Assembly (NCBI RefSeq): GCF_011764505.1
Contig: NZ_AP022840.1
Coordinates: 1-64,000 of the forward strand
Direction: 5' to 3'
Length of the DNA stretch: 64,000 nucleotides
Source of the DNA: Legionella antarctica
GTDB taxonomy: Bacteria > Pseudomonadota > Gammaproteobacteria > Legionellales > Legionellaceae
Positions 1 to 8,842 of this stretch are shown piece by piece. The translations under genes and the position numbers were made by a program. Positions within the stretch are counted from its first letter, which is position 1; every line of letters begins with the position of its first letter. The notes under the pieces are model-generated. The model did no database searches, was not told the origin of the DNA, and worked only from the letters and a program-made list of their open reading frames with translations.

Positions 1-483
1 GCCAATGCTGCTGTAGATGGTGCTCAAATCGCTTTGTTATTGTCTCATCGAAAATCTCAGTATCATCTTGTCCTTGATAAAGTTTGTGCTAGTAACAAAT
101 GGTCTCCTTTTTATCTAAATTATGTTAGCCCTCGTTCCTTTTTTGATATCGCTACTTATGAGAATATGTTGGTTAAGTCAGGATTAAGCGTAGTTGAGAT
201 AGTTGAAGAAGAAATGATCTATTTTTATAAATCGCCGAAACAACTTAAAGAGTTTTTCAAAGCCGCAGGCGCTCAAATTAAATTAGTTCCTGATCAATTA
301 AAAGAAGATTTTCTTAATGATTTTTCTACGGAATTTATCAATCAAGTTGGTTTAACTGATCATGATCAGATTCCTGTTAGCTTCTGGTGTTTACAAATTA
401 TTGCAAAAAAACCGATTGCTAAAATGACGCATTCATCTGAAATAAATACGTCTATACATTCCACTTTATTTTCTAAGCTTTAA
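1..483 (+). CDS. SAM-dependent methyltransferase, C-terminal part (5' end outside window)
   Basis: The frame is open from base 1, so the gene begins upstream of the window and only about 160 C-terminal residues are visible. The segment resembles the C-terminal half of class I SAM-dependent methyltransferases of the trans-aconitate/malonyl methyltransferase type. It has a YVSPRSFFDIATYENMLVKS stretch and an ending in which a strand (SFWCLQIIAKK) precedes a short tail. The SAM-binding glycine loop would lie in the missing N-terminal part, so the call rests on overall resemblance. It ends about 145 bp before the convergent parG-like gene of replicon 1. Substrate unknown. Confidence 0.5.
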   Translation, partial: ANAAVDGAQIALLLSHRKSQYHLVLDKVCASNKWSPFYLNYVSPRSFFDIATYENMLVKSGLSVVEIVEEEMIYFYKSPKQLKEFFKAAGAQIKLVPDQLKEDFLNDFSTEFINQVGLTDHDQIPVSFWCLQIIAKKPIAKMTHSSEINTSIHSTLFSKL

Positions 484-568
484 TTTAAAATGGTTTAAGT
501 GTTTATCAATAAACGACAGAAAAGTTCCATGGGGCTTGAACAGCAAGCTGCGCAGACTATTAACCAAG

Positions 569-630
569 ATATATACTAATATTGTATATATTATATGAGT
601 ATATATCTGTATATATTAATATATATTTAA
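569..630. repeat. TA-rich iteron cluster downstream of the par1 operon
   Basis: Several imperfect copies of GTATATAT/GATATATAC lie in about 60 bp just beyond the 3' end of the leftward par operon. Related copies flank the other side of the operon (1756-1910). The arrangement fits a centromere or operator array for the small DNA-binding partner of ParA. Function is inferred; the repeats are seen. Confidence 0.5.
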
Positions 631-959
631 TTTTCCATAACCAGTTGAAGTTTGTTGTCTTTTATTAATTGATCCAGGCCTTTTCTTATAAGATAATTCA
701 TTATCCCTTGCTTGTTTCCATGACAATAATTTTCAATGTCTGTTGCAATATCTTTTTTTAAATAAAGCAGTACAGGTTTCTTCTCGCACTCATTTTCCCT
801 GTCTATCCTCCCTGAAAAGCTTAATAAAATATCTTCCTGAGATGGCTTTTTAATGGCTTCTTTTGAATTTATAATTGCATTTGCGCTTTCTATAAAATCT
901 TCTACTGTTTTAGGGGCGCCTAACTTATTTCTGTTTCGGTGATGAGATCCTAAAGACAT
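627..959 (-). CDS. Small ParA partner, ParG-like DNA-binding protein (inferred)
   Basis: A 110-residue protein follows parA in the same leftward operon; its start overlaps the parA stop by 10 bp, implying translational coupling. The N-terminal half is polar and probably flexible. The C-terminal half (PVLLYLKKDIATDIENYCHG then QGIMNYLIRKGLDQLIKDN) has the strand-helix-helix pattern expected of a ribbon-helix-helix domain, as in ParG/Omega-type centromere-binding proteins that pair with short ParA ATPases. Position, size and the TA-rich repeats on both sides of the operon support a segregation role. No family motif is decisive, so the exact family is uncertain. Confidence 0.55.
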   Translation of the reverse strand: MSLGSHHRNRNKLGAPKTVEDFIESANAIINSKEAIKKPSQEDILLSFSGRIDRENECEKKPVLLYLKKDIATDIENYCHGNKQGIMNYLIRKGLDQLIKDNKLQLVMEN

Positions 960-1720
960 ATATTAGCCTCCATATCTAAATTGGCCATTTCCATGATGGA
1001 GTGAAATTCTTCTCGGTATATTTCTTTATATAAGGAGATAATGTCATTGCTTGCTTTATGTAAGTATTTTTGTGCTCGATATGCAGGTAATTTTTTATAT
1101 TCATCTGCCTCAAATTCTACAACGGAGCATGAGTTTGATATTGAATATTTAAAAGATACTCGATGTCCTATGGTAGTATCACAGACATGTAAATTTGGGA
1201 ATGAATCCTTGATTACAATTTTTGCTTCATCTGTGGTTTTTGTTTGTGCATGAGTTGAGCATGCATTCAATATTATATGAGCCCTTAAATTAGGATTATA
1301 TGTTTGAGAAAGTTCAGAAAGCTCTTCGATAGTTTCCAGCGTATCCATATCGAACTCAGATGGTTGAATAGGGGAATACCAATTAGAAACTGATTTAGCA
1401 ACTAGCGCAGATCTCAATTCAACAGAGTCTCTTCCTCCAACATCTACAATTATACTTTCATACCGAGTCGCCATTCTGTCTAATTCAGAATTTAGATGTT
1501 TCCCTAAGATATTTACACATGTAATATCGGGTTTTACACCATTACCATTTCGTCTATCAAAAAACTTTGCTCCAGATCGTTGTTTGTCAGCATCAACAAA
1601 TAGAACGTCACTTCCCATTAGTGCTCTCATTATAGCTAAATTAACAGCAATGGTTGTTTTTCCCGTCCCACCTTTTTCGCCACCCAGAACAATTACATTT
1701 GCTTTATTATTAGTTGCCAT
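950..1720 (-). CDS. parA: ParA-type partition ATPase (short, type Ib)
   Basis: A 256-residue ParA/MinD-superfamily ATPase with the deviant Walker A box KGGTGKTT near residues 16-23, a switch I-like DADKQRSG and a Walker B-like ESIIVDVGG. It starts directly with the ATPase fold and lacks an N-terminal helix-turn-helix, as in type Ib segregation systems. It would bind nucleoid DNA and move plasmid copies with its small partner encoded immediately downstream (10-bp overlap). TA-rich iterons lie upstream (1756-1910) and downstream (569-630) of the operon. It is a different type from the second ParA at 35785-36834, although both sit upstream of and divergent from closely related rep genes. Confidence 0.85.
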   Translation of the reverse strand: MATNNKANVIVLGGEKGGTGKTTIAVNLAIMRALMGSDVLFVDADKQRSGAKFFDRRNGNGVKPDITCVNILGKHLNSELDRMATRYESIIVDVGGRDSVELRSALVAKSVSNWYSPIQPSEFDMDTLETIEELSELSQTYNPNLRAHIILNACSTHAQTKTTDEAKIVIKDSFPNLHVCDTTIGHRVSFKYSISNSCSVVEFEADEYKKLPAYRAQKYLHKASNDIISLYKEIYREEFHSIMEMANLDMEANICL

Positions 1721-1755
1721 AGTATCTCCTTATTGGTTATTAAAATAATACCAAT

Positions 1756-1910
1756 AATATATATATATAGCAATATACAAAGATATACTTGTATATATCA
1801 CAGGGTTCTCTGGCTATACTAAAATTAAATTTAAAAACGAGTTATTTTTCAACGGGTTAAATGTATATACATGTATATACTAGTGTATATTAGCGTAGTA
1901 TAGTATATTA
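1756..1910. repeat. TA-rich iterons between par1 and rep1
   Basis: Repeats of GTATATAC and close variants occur in two clusters (about 1756-1800 and 1861-1910), the second with three copies at a 10-11-bp period (GTATATACAT, GTATATACTA, GTGTATATTA). They occupy the divergent region between parA and the rep leader and match the sequences at 569-630. Likely roles are par centromere/autoregulation or Rep binding; the sequence alone cannot separate these. Confidence 0.55.
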
Positions 1911-2085
1911 TTAGTGAATAAAATCAATGAGTTAGAGCTCTGGTTTTATTGACATAATTTTTTATTAAGAGTAATTTATATAGAACAAAATAGCTTCTTA
2001 CAAAAGTATATTTGAAACGGTTAAATGAATTATCAGTAGGTGAAAGGGAAAAATGCAGCGAACATAATATTAATTTTATATAAAT

Positions 2086-2138
2086 AAAAAAAGCCCGTTG
2101 GCGCGGGCTTCTTCGGTTAACGCTAATATATATAACCT
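2086..2138 (-). ncRNA. Candidate countertranscribed RNA in the rep1 leader
   Basis: A GC hairpin at 2091-2110 (GCCCG stem, loop TTGGCG) is followed on the minus strand by a T-run, so it terminates leftward transcripts running antisense to rep. A perfect TATAAT on the minus strand at 2144-2149, conserved in replicon 2, would start a ~50-nt RNA ending at this terminator. This resembles antisense copy-number control. Promoter and RNA are inferred. Confidence 0.5.
2091..2110 (-). terminator. Intrinsic terminator, antisense to rep1
   Basis: The hairpin AAGCCCGTTGGCGCGGGCTT has its poly-T tail only on the minus strand, so it acts against leftward transcription. The same structure, with one loop change (G to A), lies at 37483-37502. 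Confidence 0.75.
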
Positions 2139-2165
2139 CAACAATTATATCTTAGCGCTAACTAA

Positions 2166-3050
2166 TTGATTAGTCAACAATTAGCTACCGCTAAGGATAT
2201 GGTGCGCGTGCAAGAAGGTGTGTTGGTGAAGGATTGCATTGATTTCGTCGAGAAATCAACAGGCAAAGAGTATAAAGCCCGTAGGGCAGGGGTGGTGCGC
2301 CAAGGCAATTGGTGCGGCCATGATCCTGATTCTCCACGATTTTTTCAAAAGCCAGAAAGTCATAAAGCTCGCCCTAAAATAATTACCTGGGCGATAGATG
2401 CCTGGCAGCGTTTTTACTGTTTACCTAACTCATATTTTAAAGACATTCGTATGCGTCGCAATTCAACTCGTCAACAGCGCTCAGAAGCACGCGAAGCCTT
2501 GGCAAGTATTTCTCAGGTATTATTACATTACACTGAGCTTGCAAGCCTTAGGGTAGGTGTTCCGCATGCAAGCGAAGGGTTTCGCTCTCTGACTATTGAG
2601 TTTCTTGCCGATAAAGCAGGTATTGGTTTAAAACGCGCTCAACGTGCGATTAAATTATTAGTTCGTGCGGGTTATTTAAAAATGATTGAGCGCTTTGATG
2701 TAACAGAAAAAGAGGGCAAAGAACGCTTTATTGGTCTTGCCGCAGTAAAGTGTTTAACCCCTGCCTTTTTTAAAGCCTGCAACATTAATTTACAAGCCTT
2801 ATCCGCACAACGAGGGCTTGCGCGTAAACGCCTTAATAAGAAACGAAGTACTTTTATTGCTAATGCCCAAGAATCGCAAGCAGCCGTCCGAAATATTATT
2901 GATTTTATCGCACCCCAAGGGAATGCTAAAACCCATATTAACACAATGAAGGGGTTACTTAAAGGCGAGCAAAAGATGTCGGAGCAGTTGCGCGAAAAGG
3001 AGCGCAAACGAAGAGATTCCCTTGGTCGTCAGTATAATCCTCAAGAATAG
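2166..3050 (+). CDS. Plasmid replication initiator protein (replicon 1)
   Basis: A 294-residue protein recognised as a plasmid Rep by its near twin at 37555-38439 and by its position between an antisense-type leader and a DnaA-box origin. The best-conserved core is NSTRQQRSEAREALASI followed by a segment with helix-turn-helix character (FLADKAGIGLKRAQRAIKLL, about residues 145-170), suggesting a winged-helix DNA-binding domain. The C-terminus is very basic. Translation probably starts at TTG, because the aligned second copy has the same TTG and an ATT where this copy has an internal ATG. No clear Shine-Dalgarno precedes it, consistent with control through the structured leader. It presumably binds and opens the adjacent origin at 3195-3720. 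Confidence 0.8.
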   Translation: MISQQLATAKDMVRVQEGVLVKDCIDFVEKSTGKEYKARRAGVVRQGNWCGHDPDSPRFFQKPESHKARPKIITWAIDAWQRFYCLPNSYFKDIRMRRNSTRQQRSEAREALASISQVLLHYTELASLRVGVPHASEGFRSLTIEFLADKAGIGLKRAQRAIKLLVRAGYLKMIERFDVTEKEGKERFIGLAAVKCLTPAFFKACNINLQALSAQRGLARKRLNKKRSTFIANAQESQAAVRNIIDFIAPQGNAKTHINTMKGLLKGEQKMSEQLREKERKRRDSLGRQYNPQE

Positions 3051-3194
3051 AGTGCTTAATCCCCTCAATAGAAACCCTTATGACCTACTGGCCTTCCTAT
3101 ACCTCAAATTTCTCTAAACCCCCTAAACATCAACCAAAGCATCGTTATTTTAAATGGCATTCAAAAACAAGCTGTATTTAATCTAAAAACATGT

Positions 3195-3720
3195 GAATTA
3201 GCAGGAATAACCCAGCTATTTCCATGAAAGTCACTGTATATAATTTGTCATAATGAAATTTAAGTGTCTTATAGAATAGATATTAAGTGTCTGCTCTTAC
3301 TTATAGTCCTATTTAAACCTTCTTGAATATTATCCACAGAACAACCTTGTGGATAATTAATAATAAGGAATTCGCTACGCTCATAACTTAATACTTATTT
3401 TAAAAGGAATTGGCCTATGGCCAATAATCAAATAAAAAAACAAACAAAGCAATAATTAAAGATCGATTGCCTCATCACTCATCACTCAATCGCAATAAAA
3501 GATAACTCCGCATTTTATTAAGAACAATGACTACTCACTCGCTTCGCGCGCTCCGTTCCTCATTGTTCTTAATAAAATACTCCGTTATTTTTATTTTTGC
3601 GACTGAGCGATGAATGACGAGGCATAAATCTAAATCTATCTTTTAAACTGCTTTAAATGAATTCGCTTCGCTCATAACTATTAAATGCTCATAAGCTCAA
3701 AAATCAAAGGCAGGGGGTCA
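3195..3720. other. Probable replication origin 1 (oriV)
   Basis: This 670-bp stretch after rep1 has no gene but is strongly conserved downstream of rep2. It contains two perfect DnaA boxes in inverted orientation (TTATCCACA 3330-3338 and TGTGGATAA 3348-3356). It also has short palindromes such as TTGGCCTATGGCCAA near 3411, paired GAATTCGCT motifs, and the large cruciform at 3468-3624. The flanks are AT-rich. Conservation with the second module, at almost the same distance from rep, is the main evidence that it is the origin. Confidence 0.7.
3468..3624. repeat. ~157-bp imperfect palindrome (cruciform) in origin 1
   Basis: The arms start TGCCTCATCACTCATC and end with its near-reverse complement GATGAATGACGAGGCA. 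The inner arms AAGAACAATGA / TCATTGTTCTT are perfect and enclose a GC-rich loop. The equivalent at 38868-39024 keeps the pairing despite sequence changes. Possible single-strand origin, primosome site or Rep-dependent extrusion site. Confidence 0.75.
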
Positions 3721-3776
3721 AAAACAAACCATTGTTGGTGAGTCGACCGAGGGAACTTCCCCCTCAGCCGCTCGCA

Positions 3777-3810
3777 GAACCGGACATGATACTCTCGCAT
3801 CATCCGGCTC
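3777..3810 (-). ncRNA. Group II intron domain V
   Basis: On the minus strand a 34-nt element begins GAGCCGG and ends CCGGTTC with a GAGA-type tip (GCGAGAGT). This matches the size and paired ends of catalytic domain V. The following stem near 3740-3772 (GCTGAGGG / CCCTCGG) fits domain VI. Confidence 0.8.
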
Positions 3811-3813
3811 CCA

Positions 3814-4271
3814 TTAAGTCAACGCACCGAACATACCTTCGCGCCAATGAATGAACAGCGTAGGCATTTCTTTATGGATTCGTTCCATTAGTTTGCCTGC
3901 TTTGGTTCTGCTGTTCCCCAATGATTTATACTTCTTCTTTGCCCAGGCCAACAACATATTGTTGACGCACCGCCAAACTCGATACATAGCGGATCGTGAG
4001 TATTTTCCATAATACGCAAGCCATCCCCTTAGCATCGGGTTGATGAAGTCAGCCAGTTCTTGAAGACTCAAGGAAGTGTTATTTCTCCAGCTGCCCCTCC
4101 GCAGTTTCAATGTCATTGCCTTCACGGCCTTTAATGATACCACCGGAGTGAAGCCAATGAAGAAACTGTTTCTTGACTTGACTTTGACTCGTCTTGCTTT
4201 GAACGTATAGCCTAGAAAGTCGAATGATTTATTTCCATATCGTCCTTTCCGTGCTCCGTCTTTGCAATAGC
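3814..4271 (-). pseudogene. ltrA: Group II intron reverse transcriptase/maturase, C-terminal part
   Basis: This is the maturase (X) and C-terminal region of an LtrA-like protein: the segment starting CKDGARKGRYG-NKSFDFLGYTF, then the RGWLAYYGKYS stretch typical of the maturase-specific domain, and a basic tail. The N-terminal reverse transcriptase part is at 12007-12840. Joining the two at the transposon duplication AATAG restores KIIY-CKDGA in frame exactly, so this is one gene cut by insertion. The frame runs on into the transposon end (to 4398), giving a chimeric N-terminus that is not biologically meaningful. Confidence 0.9.
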
Positions 4272-4400
4272 GGGGTAAGTCAAGATACGTGTGCAAATGG
4301 GTCACATCACTTTTAAAACCGGCTACAACCCTTTCTGCATATGAGTTGTAGCCTCTAACTATAGAAGTAATTTCGTGGTTAATAATAAAACAAATCATGC
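4271..4400. repeat. Left long terminal inverted repeat of the Tn3-family unit
   Basis: It begins CGGGGTAAGTCAAGATACGT and matches the right end (up to 12014) for about 130 bp with scattered differences. The transposase stop codon lies inside its inner edge. A related end is found at 33973-34070. Confidence 0.85.
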
Positions 4401-7400
4401 TGCAACGGCGTGCTCTATTGACTCGGTTCGCACCTTAAACAAGAATTTATCCCTTGTCACATGCAGATTTACTGGTCGACGACCTAAATCCAGTATATAT
4501 TCGCCAAAACGTTTGATCTGCTCTGTCATGTAGGGACTCATATGGCTTAGATCCTCCGCCGTAATCGTATAACCTTCCTGAATTAATGCATGACAGACAT
4601 CAGTAATATCAATTACGTTTTGCAACATGATGCAATTGGCGATTAAATCGTTATGCTTAACGGCCTTTTCCATTTCATCAGGATCATTCGATGCCACCAA
4701 ATATTTTGAGCCAAATCTAATCCAGTCTTCAAGCGTGTGATAAGACTCAACTTTATTTGTCGTTGCCGTAATGGTTTGTCTCAATTCCTTACTGGACACA
4801 TAGTCGAGCAAAAAAGTGGTGCGAATTACTTTTCCTAATTCCTGAAATGCCTTATACAACCTGTTTTGATTGTTATATGAATTAAGTTTGGTCAGTATAA
4901 ATGAAGAGGATACCTTTCCCAATTTTATAGAAATGATTACCTGCATTAAGTCTTGCCAATGCGTCTCCAAAAGATCCCAGTCAATTTCAGACTCACAAAA
5001 CATTGAATCGATATTGGTGTATTTCGTTTTTTTGTCCACCCGATACAAATTTAAATCCTTCCAATTGCGAATTCTCGGCATTAATTGAATTCCGAGTAAA
5101 TACGCAAAAGCAAAGACCGGTAAGGACTGGCCTTGTGTATCCGAATGCACAATATTCGGCTGCACTTCAGATGCATTTTTTAATAAGCCATCGATAATAT
5201 GTATGGCTTCCCATACCCCGCATTGAATAAATGTTGAAAATAACGCAATGTAATTATCGGCTATATGCCGGTAGGCTATGCCGCCTTTTCTGCCATAACG
5301 GATATGTTGCTCCGCAATCATGTTGTCATCATGAATATCCTCAAGTGTTCCGTCAACGGCCACACGCTGTCCGCTACCCCATGCGTGCAATAAAGGAAAC
5401 TCATTTAAGCAATTAATGATACGTAAGATCGCTTTTGTTAATGACTTCAACGTGAAATGTTTTTTGTTGATTCTTGATAAGGTGCGGGGTTCAATTTCAA
5501 ATCGTACGTGCTTGGCTGTCTGAGTCGGGCCCAAGCTTGTTCCATAGCAAAAGTTGGTTAAAATGTATTTTTCAATGGGATTGTCTAACTTTCCCTCCGT
5601 GCCTGATATGGGCCCAAACTCATCTGCCCAGCCCGTGTGATGGTGCCCATTCGTCAATATGTCTAACAGACTTCTTTCTGGTAGGCGCGAGCGAACTAAA
5701 TTTTCAATTTTTTCGGCGTTCTCGCTTTTGGATTTTGGCTCATATTTCTTGAGAACAGGCCGTCCTTCTTCATTAATGACAAAATCAGGGATGTTAAAAT
5801 AGTTTTGATCGACATATTGGGCTTTATCCGTCAGTGTCTTTTTAAGATGCCCCAGCATGTCCTTCGCGTTATTGGCAATCCCAACGTCTTCGCAATAGGT
5901 TTCTAAATGTTCCCCGCACTCTGCCCAAGGCAACAGCTCGGCGCGATAGTCCGCATAATTTCTAGCGCCTTTAACGTACAGATCACCGGAATTAAGCCCC
6001 TTGGACACATACTCAAAAACACAGCTTTCCATGGCTCGGCGATTGATTTTAGTCTTGTTTATAGAACCCATGATCTGCTTTTTCCAGAACGCGGTGGTAA
6101 ATGACAGATCAATGTCGTCCGTAATAAACTCAGCGCGTCGATTCTCATGCGTCAATAAATATTTCATGGCAACAATGAGCTTGTCGTCTTGTGTGGGGCT
6201 ATGTAGCTGAAGTGCTTTCAAAATTTTAAAGAGCAATGATCGCCGTTTCTGGATCATATCTGTTAGGTATATTCTATACTCATTCCCATGGCTGGCCAAT
6301 ATATCATCGCATTTGTTTGTCAAGACTGCGAAACCGCCACCATCTTCAATTTTTTTATAAAATTCTTTAACAAACTTAGCCTGCTCCGTGATGGATTCCC
6401 CGTCATGAATTATCTGTTTAAATAACTCAACAATGTTGCAGGTATCTTCTTTGCTGTTTTTGAGTTTGTTTTCAAGTTCAGTCTTGGAGTGTTTGTGCGC
6501 AATAGATATCAGTCGACAAAACATGACAGCGAGGGCATCTTTAGCGTTGGCTTGAGAGCGGTAAATTAAGGCAGCAATTAATGTATAGCGTTTTGCTTCG
6601 CTAAAATCATTTAACTCATCGGCACTGAGCTGGTTAGCTTCTTCGGCAAATTGCTCAATTTTTATCTTTGCAATGCCATCCAGACAGTTTATGACATTTC
6701 CAAAGGACATCAACCACTGAAAATGATCTAAGAATTCATGGAATTTTTTTATACTTGGTCGTTTTGGTAGGTTTTTTAACTTATTAAATAATGTGCGCTG
6801 AGTTCCATCTTGTAATTTTAACAGGCTGGTGAATAAATCTGACTGGCCAGAGGCCATGACTCGCCGCATGGTTTCACGAAATATTTTGTTATTCACACTG
6901 TGTCTGGTATGACGGACAATACGACTCAGCCTGTAAAAACTGGGCAACTCATAACTGGCATGTACCAATTTCTCAATAACGGCATTGATGATGTCTGAAA
7001 GATTGTTCATTGAATGTGAGGCATCATAAGCATATTGGATAGCCAGTTTCATGCCTTGATGAATATTGACGCCATCAGTAGGCTCATACCCCCAACGTTT
7101 AACATTCAGAAACTCACGAATTTTCTGTCTGTGGCGGTAGATGCTTTTATTATTGTCGCTGTAACCCGGTGTTAGTCGATAATGATATTTTAATTCTTGA
7201 CGGACATGCGTAATGATTTCCGATGGTATTTTGTCCATCTCAATAAAATAGCCTAACCGTTGAAATGTTTTGAGCTGGATAGCCAAGTTAAATCGCGATC
7301 TATCATTTTTTCCACCAAGATTAATCATGTTCATCTCATCATGACGCAACGAGTAATTTTTACTAAGTTCGGCCGATTTTATTTTCCTTCTTTTTGGAAA

Positions 7401-7433
7401 ACGTGGGTATGCTGTTTTTTCAATGGATGACAT
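4395..7433 (-). CDS. tnpA: Tn3-family transposase
   Basis: A transposase of about 1012 residues (DDE Tn3 superfamily). The C-terminal catalytic part contains the HHTGWADEFGPISGT region, the VDGTLEDIHDDN stretch and the HSDTQGQSLPVFAFAYLLG motif characteristic of Tn3 transposases. The N-terminal part carries the DNA-binding region. I prefer the ATG at 7433, preceded by GGAG at good spacing; an in-frame ATG at 7499 would add 22 residues. It is transcribed away from the resolvase, with the resolution region between. The C-terminal half is closely related to the fragment at 32062-33391, showing that two members of this transposon group visited the molecule. Confidence 0.92.
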   Translation of the reverse strand: MSSIEKTAYPRFPKRRKIKSAELSKNYSLRHDEMNMINLGGKNDRSRFNLAIQLKTFQRLGYFIEMDKIPSEIITHVRQELKYHYRLTPGYSDNNKSIYRHRQKIREFLNVKRWGYEPTDGVNIHQGMKLAIQYAYDASHSMNNLSDIINAVIEKLVHASYELPSFYRLSRIVRHTRHSVNNKIFRETMRRVMASGQSDLFTSLLKLQDGTQRTLFNKLKNLPKRPSIKKFHEFLDHFQWLMSFGNVINCLDGIAKIKIEQFAEEANQLSADELNDFSEAKRYTLIAALIYRSQANAKDALAVMFCRLISIAHKHSKTELENKLKNSKEDTCNIVELFKQIIHDGESITEQAKFVKEFYKKIEDGGGFAVLTNKCDDILASHGNEYRIYLTDMIQKRRSLLFKILKALQLHSPTQDDKLIVAMKYLLTHENRRAEFITDDIDLSFTTAFWKKQIMGSINKTKINRRAMESCVFEYVSKGLNSGDLYVKGARNYADYRAELLPWAECGEHLETYCEDVGIANNAKDMLGHLKKTLTDKAQYVDQNYFNIPDFVINEEGRPVLKKYEPKSKSENAEKIENLVRSRLPERSLLDILTNGHHHTGWADEFGPISGTEGKLDNPIEKYILTNFCYGTSLGPTQTAKHVRFEIEPRTLSRINKKHFTLKSLTKAILRIINCLNEFPLLHAWGSGQRVAVDGTLEDIHDDNMIAEQHIRYGRKGGIAYRHIADNYIALFSTFIQCGVWEAIHIIDGLLKNASEVQPNIVHSDTQGQSLPVFAFAYLLGIQLMPRIRNWKDLNLYRVDKKTKYTNIDSMFCESEIDWDLLETHWQDLMQVIISIKLGKVSSSFILTKLNSYNNQNRLYKAFQELGKVIRTTFLLDYVSSKELRQTITATTNKVESYHTLEDWIRFGSKYLVASNDPDEMEKAVKHNDLIANCIMLQNVIDITDVCHALIQEGYTITAEDLSHMSPYMTEQIKRFGEYILDLGRRPVNLHVTRDKFLFKVRTESIEHAVAA

Positions 7434-7607
7434 GGGGACTCCGGGGTTGTTCCAAAAACACCTGTTTTTGACGCAGGGCGATTTTGGATTGCTTTTCATG
7501 GCAAAACAGGGGAAAATTCCGTTCCAAAATTAGTTCCACAAACAAGTGCGCCAAAATACACGATCATTCTTGTTTTTGGAATGTTTTTTTAACGACAGGA
7601 GGTTGAG
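7434..7607. promoter_or_regulatory. Putative res (resolution) site between tnpA and tnpR
   Basis: The divergent region between transposase and resolvase holds inverted TTCCAAAAACA / TGTTTTTGGAA motifs and further TTCCAAAA half-sites. This is where Tn3-family elements place resolvase-binding subsites and both promoters. Individual subsites were not resolved. Confidence 0.5.
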
Positions 7608-8168
7608 TTGAAATTTGGTTATGCTCGCGTGTCAAAAAACGAACAATGTTTGGATGTTCAAATTCAAAAATTAACAGCAGCTGGTTGCGAGGAAATTTTT
7701 CAAGAAAAAATTTCAGGAGCAAAAGATGATAGACCTCAATTAAAAGGGTTGATGGGGAAGTTAAGAAAAGGAGATACGCTATGTGTCGTACGCTTGGATA
7801 GACTGGGGCGACGCATGATGAAGTTGGTCGCATTGATTAACGAATTTAAAGAAAAAGGCATTGAGTTTGTGTCGCTTGAAAATAATTTGGATACTTCATC
7901 ACATATGGGGATGTTGCTGTTTAATATCTGTGCCGCTTTTTCTGAAATGGAACGTGAATTAATTAAAGAAAGAGTTAAGGCAGGGCTGGATTTGGCCAAA
8001 AAACAAGGCCGCACCGGTGGCAGGCCTAAAGCATTAACAAATGATAAAGCAGAAACCATTAAGGCATTACGTCAGTCAGGTAAAATGTCCGTTAAGAAAA
8101 TTTGTGAAACGATGAAGGTAAGTCGATCCGTTTTTTATCGATGTATTAATCAAAGTATTGAGGTGTGA
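7608..8168 (+). CDS. tnpR: Serine resolvase (TnpR)
   Basis: A 186-residue serine recombinase. The N-terminal catalytic domain starts FGYARVSKNEQ with the nucleophilic serine in YARVS. Further motifs are VVRLDRLGRRM, the SHMGMLLFNICAAFSEMERELI core, and a C-terminal Hin-type helix-turn-helix (MSVKKICETMKVSRSVFYRC). The TTG start is preceded by AGGAGG. It resolves cointegrates at the adjacent res region. The next gene starts within a few bases of its stop, so tnpR heads a rightward operon. Confidence 0.92.
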   Translation: MKFGYARVSKNEQCLDVQIQKLTAAGCEEIFQEKISGAKDDRPQLKGLMGKLRKGDTLCVVRLDRLGRRMMKLVALINEFKEKGIEFVSLENNLDTSSHMGMLLFNICAAFSEMERELIKERVKAGLDLAKKQGRTGGRPKALTNDKAETIKALRQSGKMSVKKICETMKVSRSVFYRCINQSIEV

Positions 8169-8170
8169 TC

Positions 8171-8779
8171 ATGGCAACAAGACCCGTTCTTCAATTTAAA
8201 ATTATGCTACAAGACATAGAACCTAGGATCTGGCGGCGAATTCAAATTTCTGATTTAAGCAGTTTCTGGGATTTTCATGTTGCAATTCAAGATGCGATGG
8301 GTTGGACAGATTCGCATTTACATGAATTCACAGCATATAACCCCATTACAACTGAACAAGAACATATAGGTATTCCTGATGGTGAAGACGAGCCGCACCC
8401 GGTATTGGAAGGCTGGAAGCTAAATATTCGAGATTATTTTAATCTGCCGGCCAATCACAAAATTTCTTATCTTTATGATTTTGGTGACAGCTGGGAACAT
8501 CTCATTGAATTCGAAGGGAAACAAGAAAAACAATCCAATGCTAAATACCCATTATGTATTGCTGGTGCACGAACTTGTCCACCAGAAGATGTAGGTGGTC
8601 CGCCAGGTTACGACCGTTTTATTGAGGCCATTACCACGCCTCGCCACCCAGATCACCAATCCTTGTTGGAGTGGGTTGGTGGAAAATATGAACCAAGCAC
8701 ATTTGATCCCAAAAAAGTCAAATTTGATAATCCTAGCAAGCGCTGGAAACATGCATTTGAAGGTAATGTTAGATTTTAA
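8171..8779 (+). CDS. pRiA4b ORF-3-like (PF07929-type) protein
   Basis: About 202 residues with the family pattern: a strand ending in PRIWRRIQI, then WDFHVAIQDAMGWTDSHLHEF, the YLYDFGDSWEHLI core and PPEDVGGPPGYDRF near the C-terminus. This widespread family is named after an Agrobacterium plasmid ORF. Its biochemical role is not established, and it is common on mobile elements. The ATG at 8171 is chosen; a GTG at 8165 overlapping the tnpR stop is an alternative. It is the first passenger gene of the transposon and probably cotranscribed with tnpR. Confidence 0.85.
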   Translation: MATRPVLQFKIMLQDIEPRIWRRIQISDLSSFWDFHVAIQDAMGWTDSHLHEFTAYNPITTEQEHIGIPDGEDEPHPVLEGWKLNIRDYFNLPANHKISYLYDFGDSWEHLIEFEGKQEKQSNAKYPLCIAGARTCPPEDVGGPPGYDRFIEAITTPRHPDHQSLLEWVGGKYEPSTFDPKKVKFDNPSKRWKHAFEGNVRF

Positions 8780-8842
8780 TAATTTATGATTGGTATGGAT
8801 ATAAAATTGCCCAAGGTGTTATGCCGGGCGCTGGAGTAATTG

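Noticed and set aside
2672-3007. Leftward 111-codon frame inside rep1
   Set aside because: Antisense to a well-supported Rep gene; a partial counterpart in rep2 is broken and shorter, so not conserved as a protein.
4870-6210. Several rightward frames across the first Tn3 transposase
   Set aside because: Antisense shadows of the transposase; no ribosome sites or protein features.
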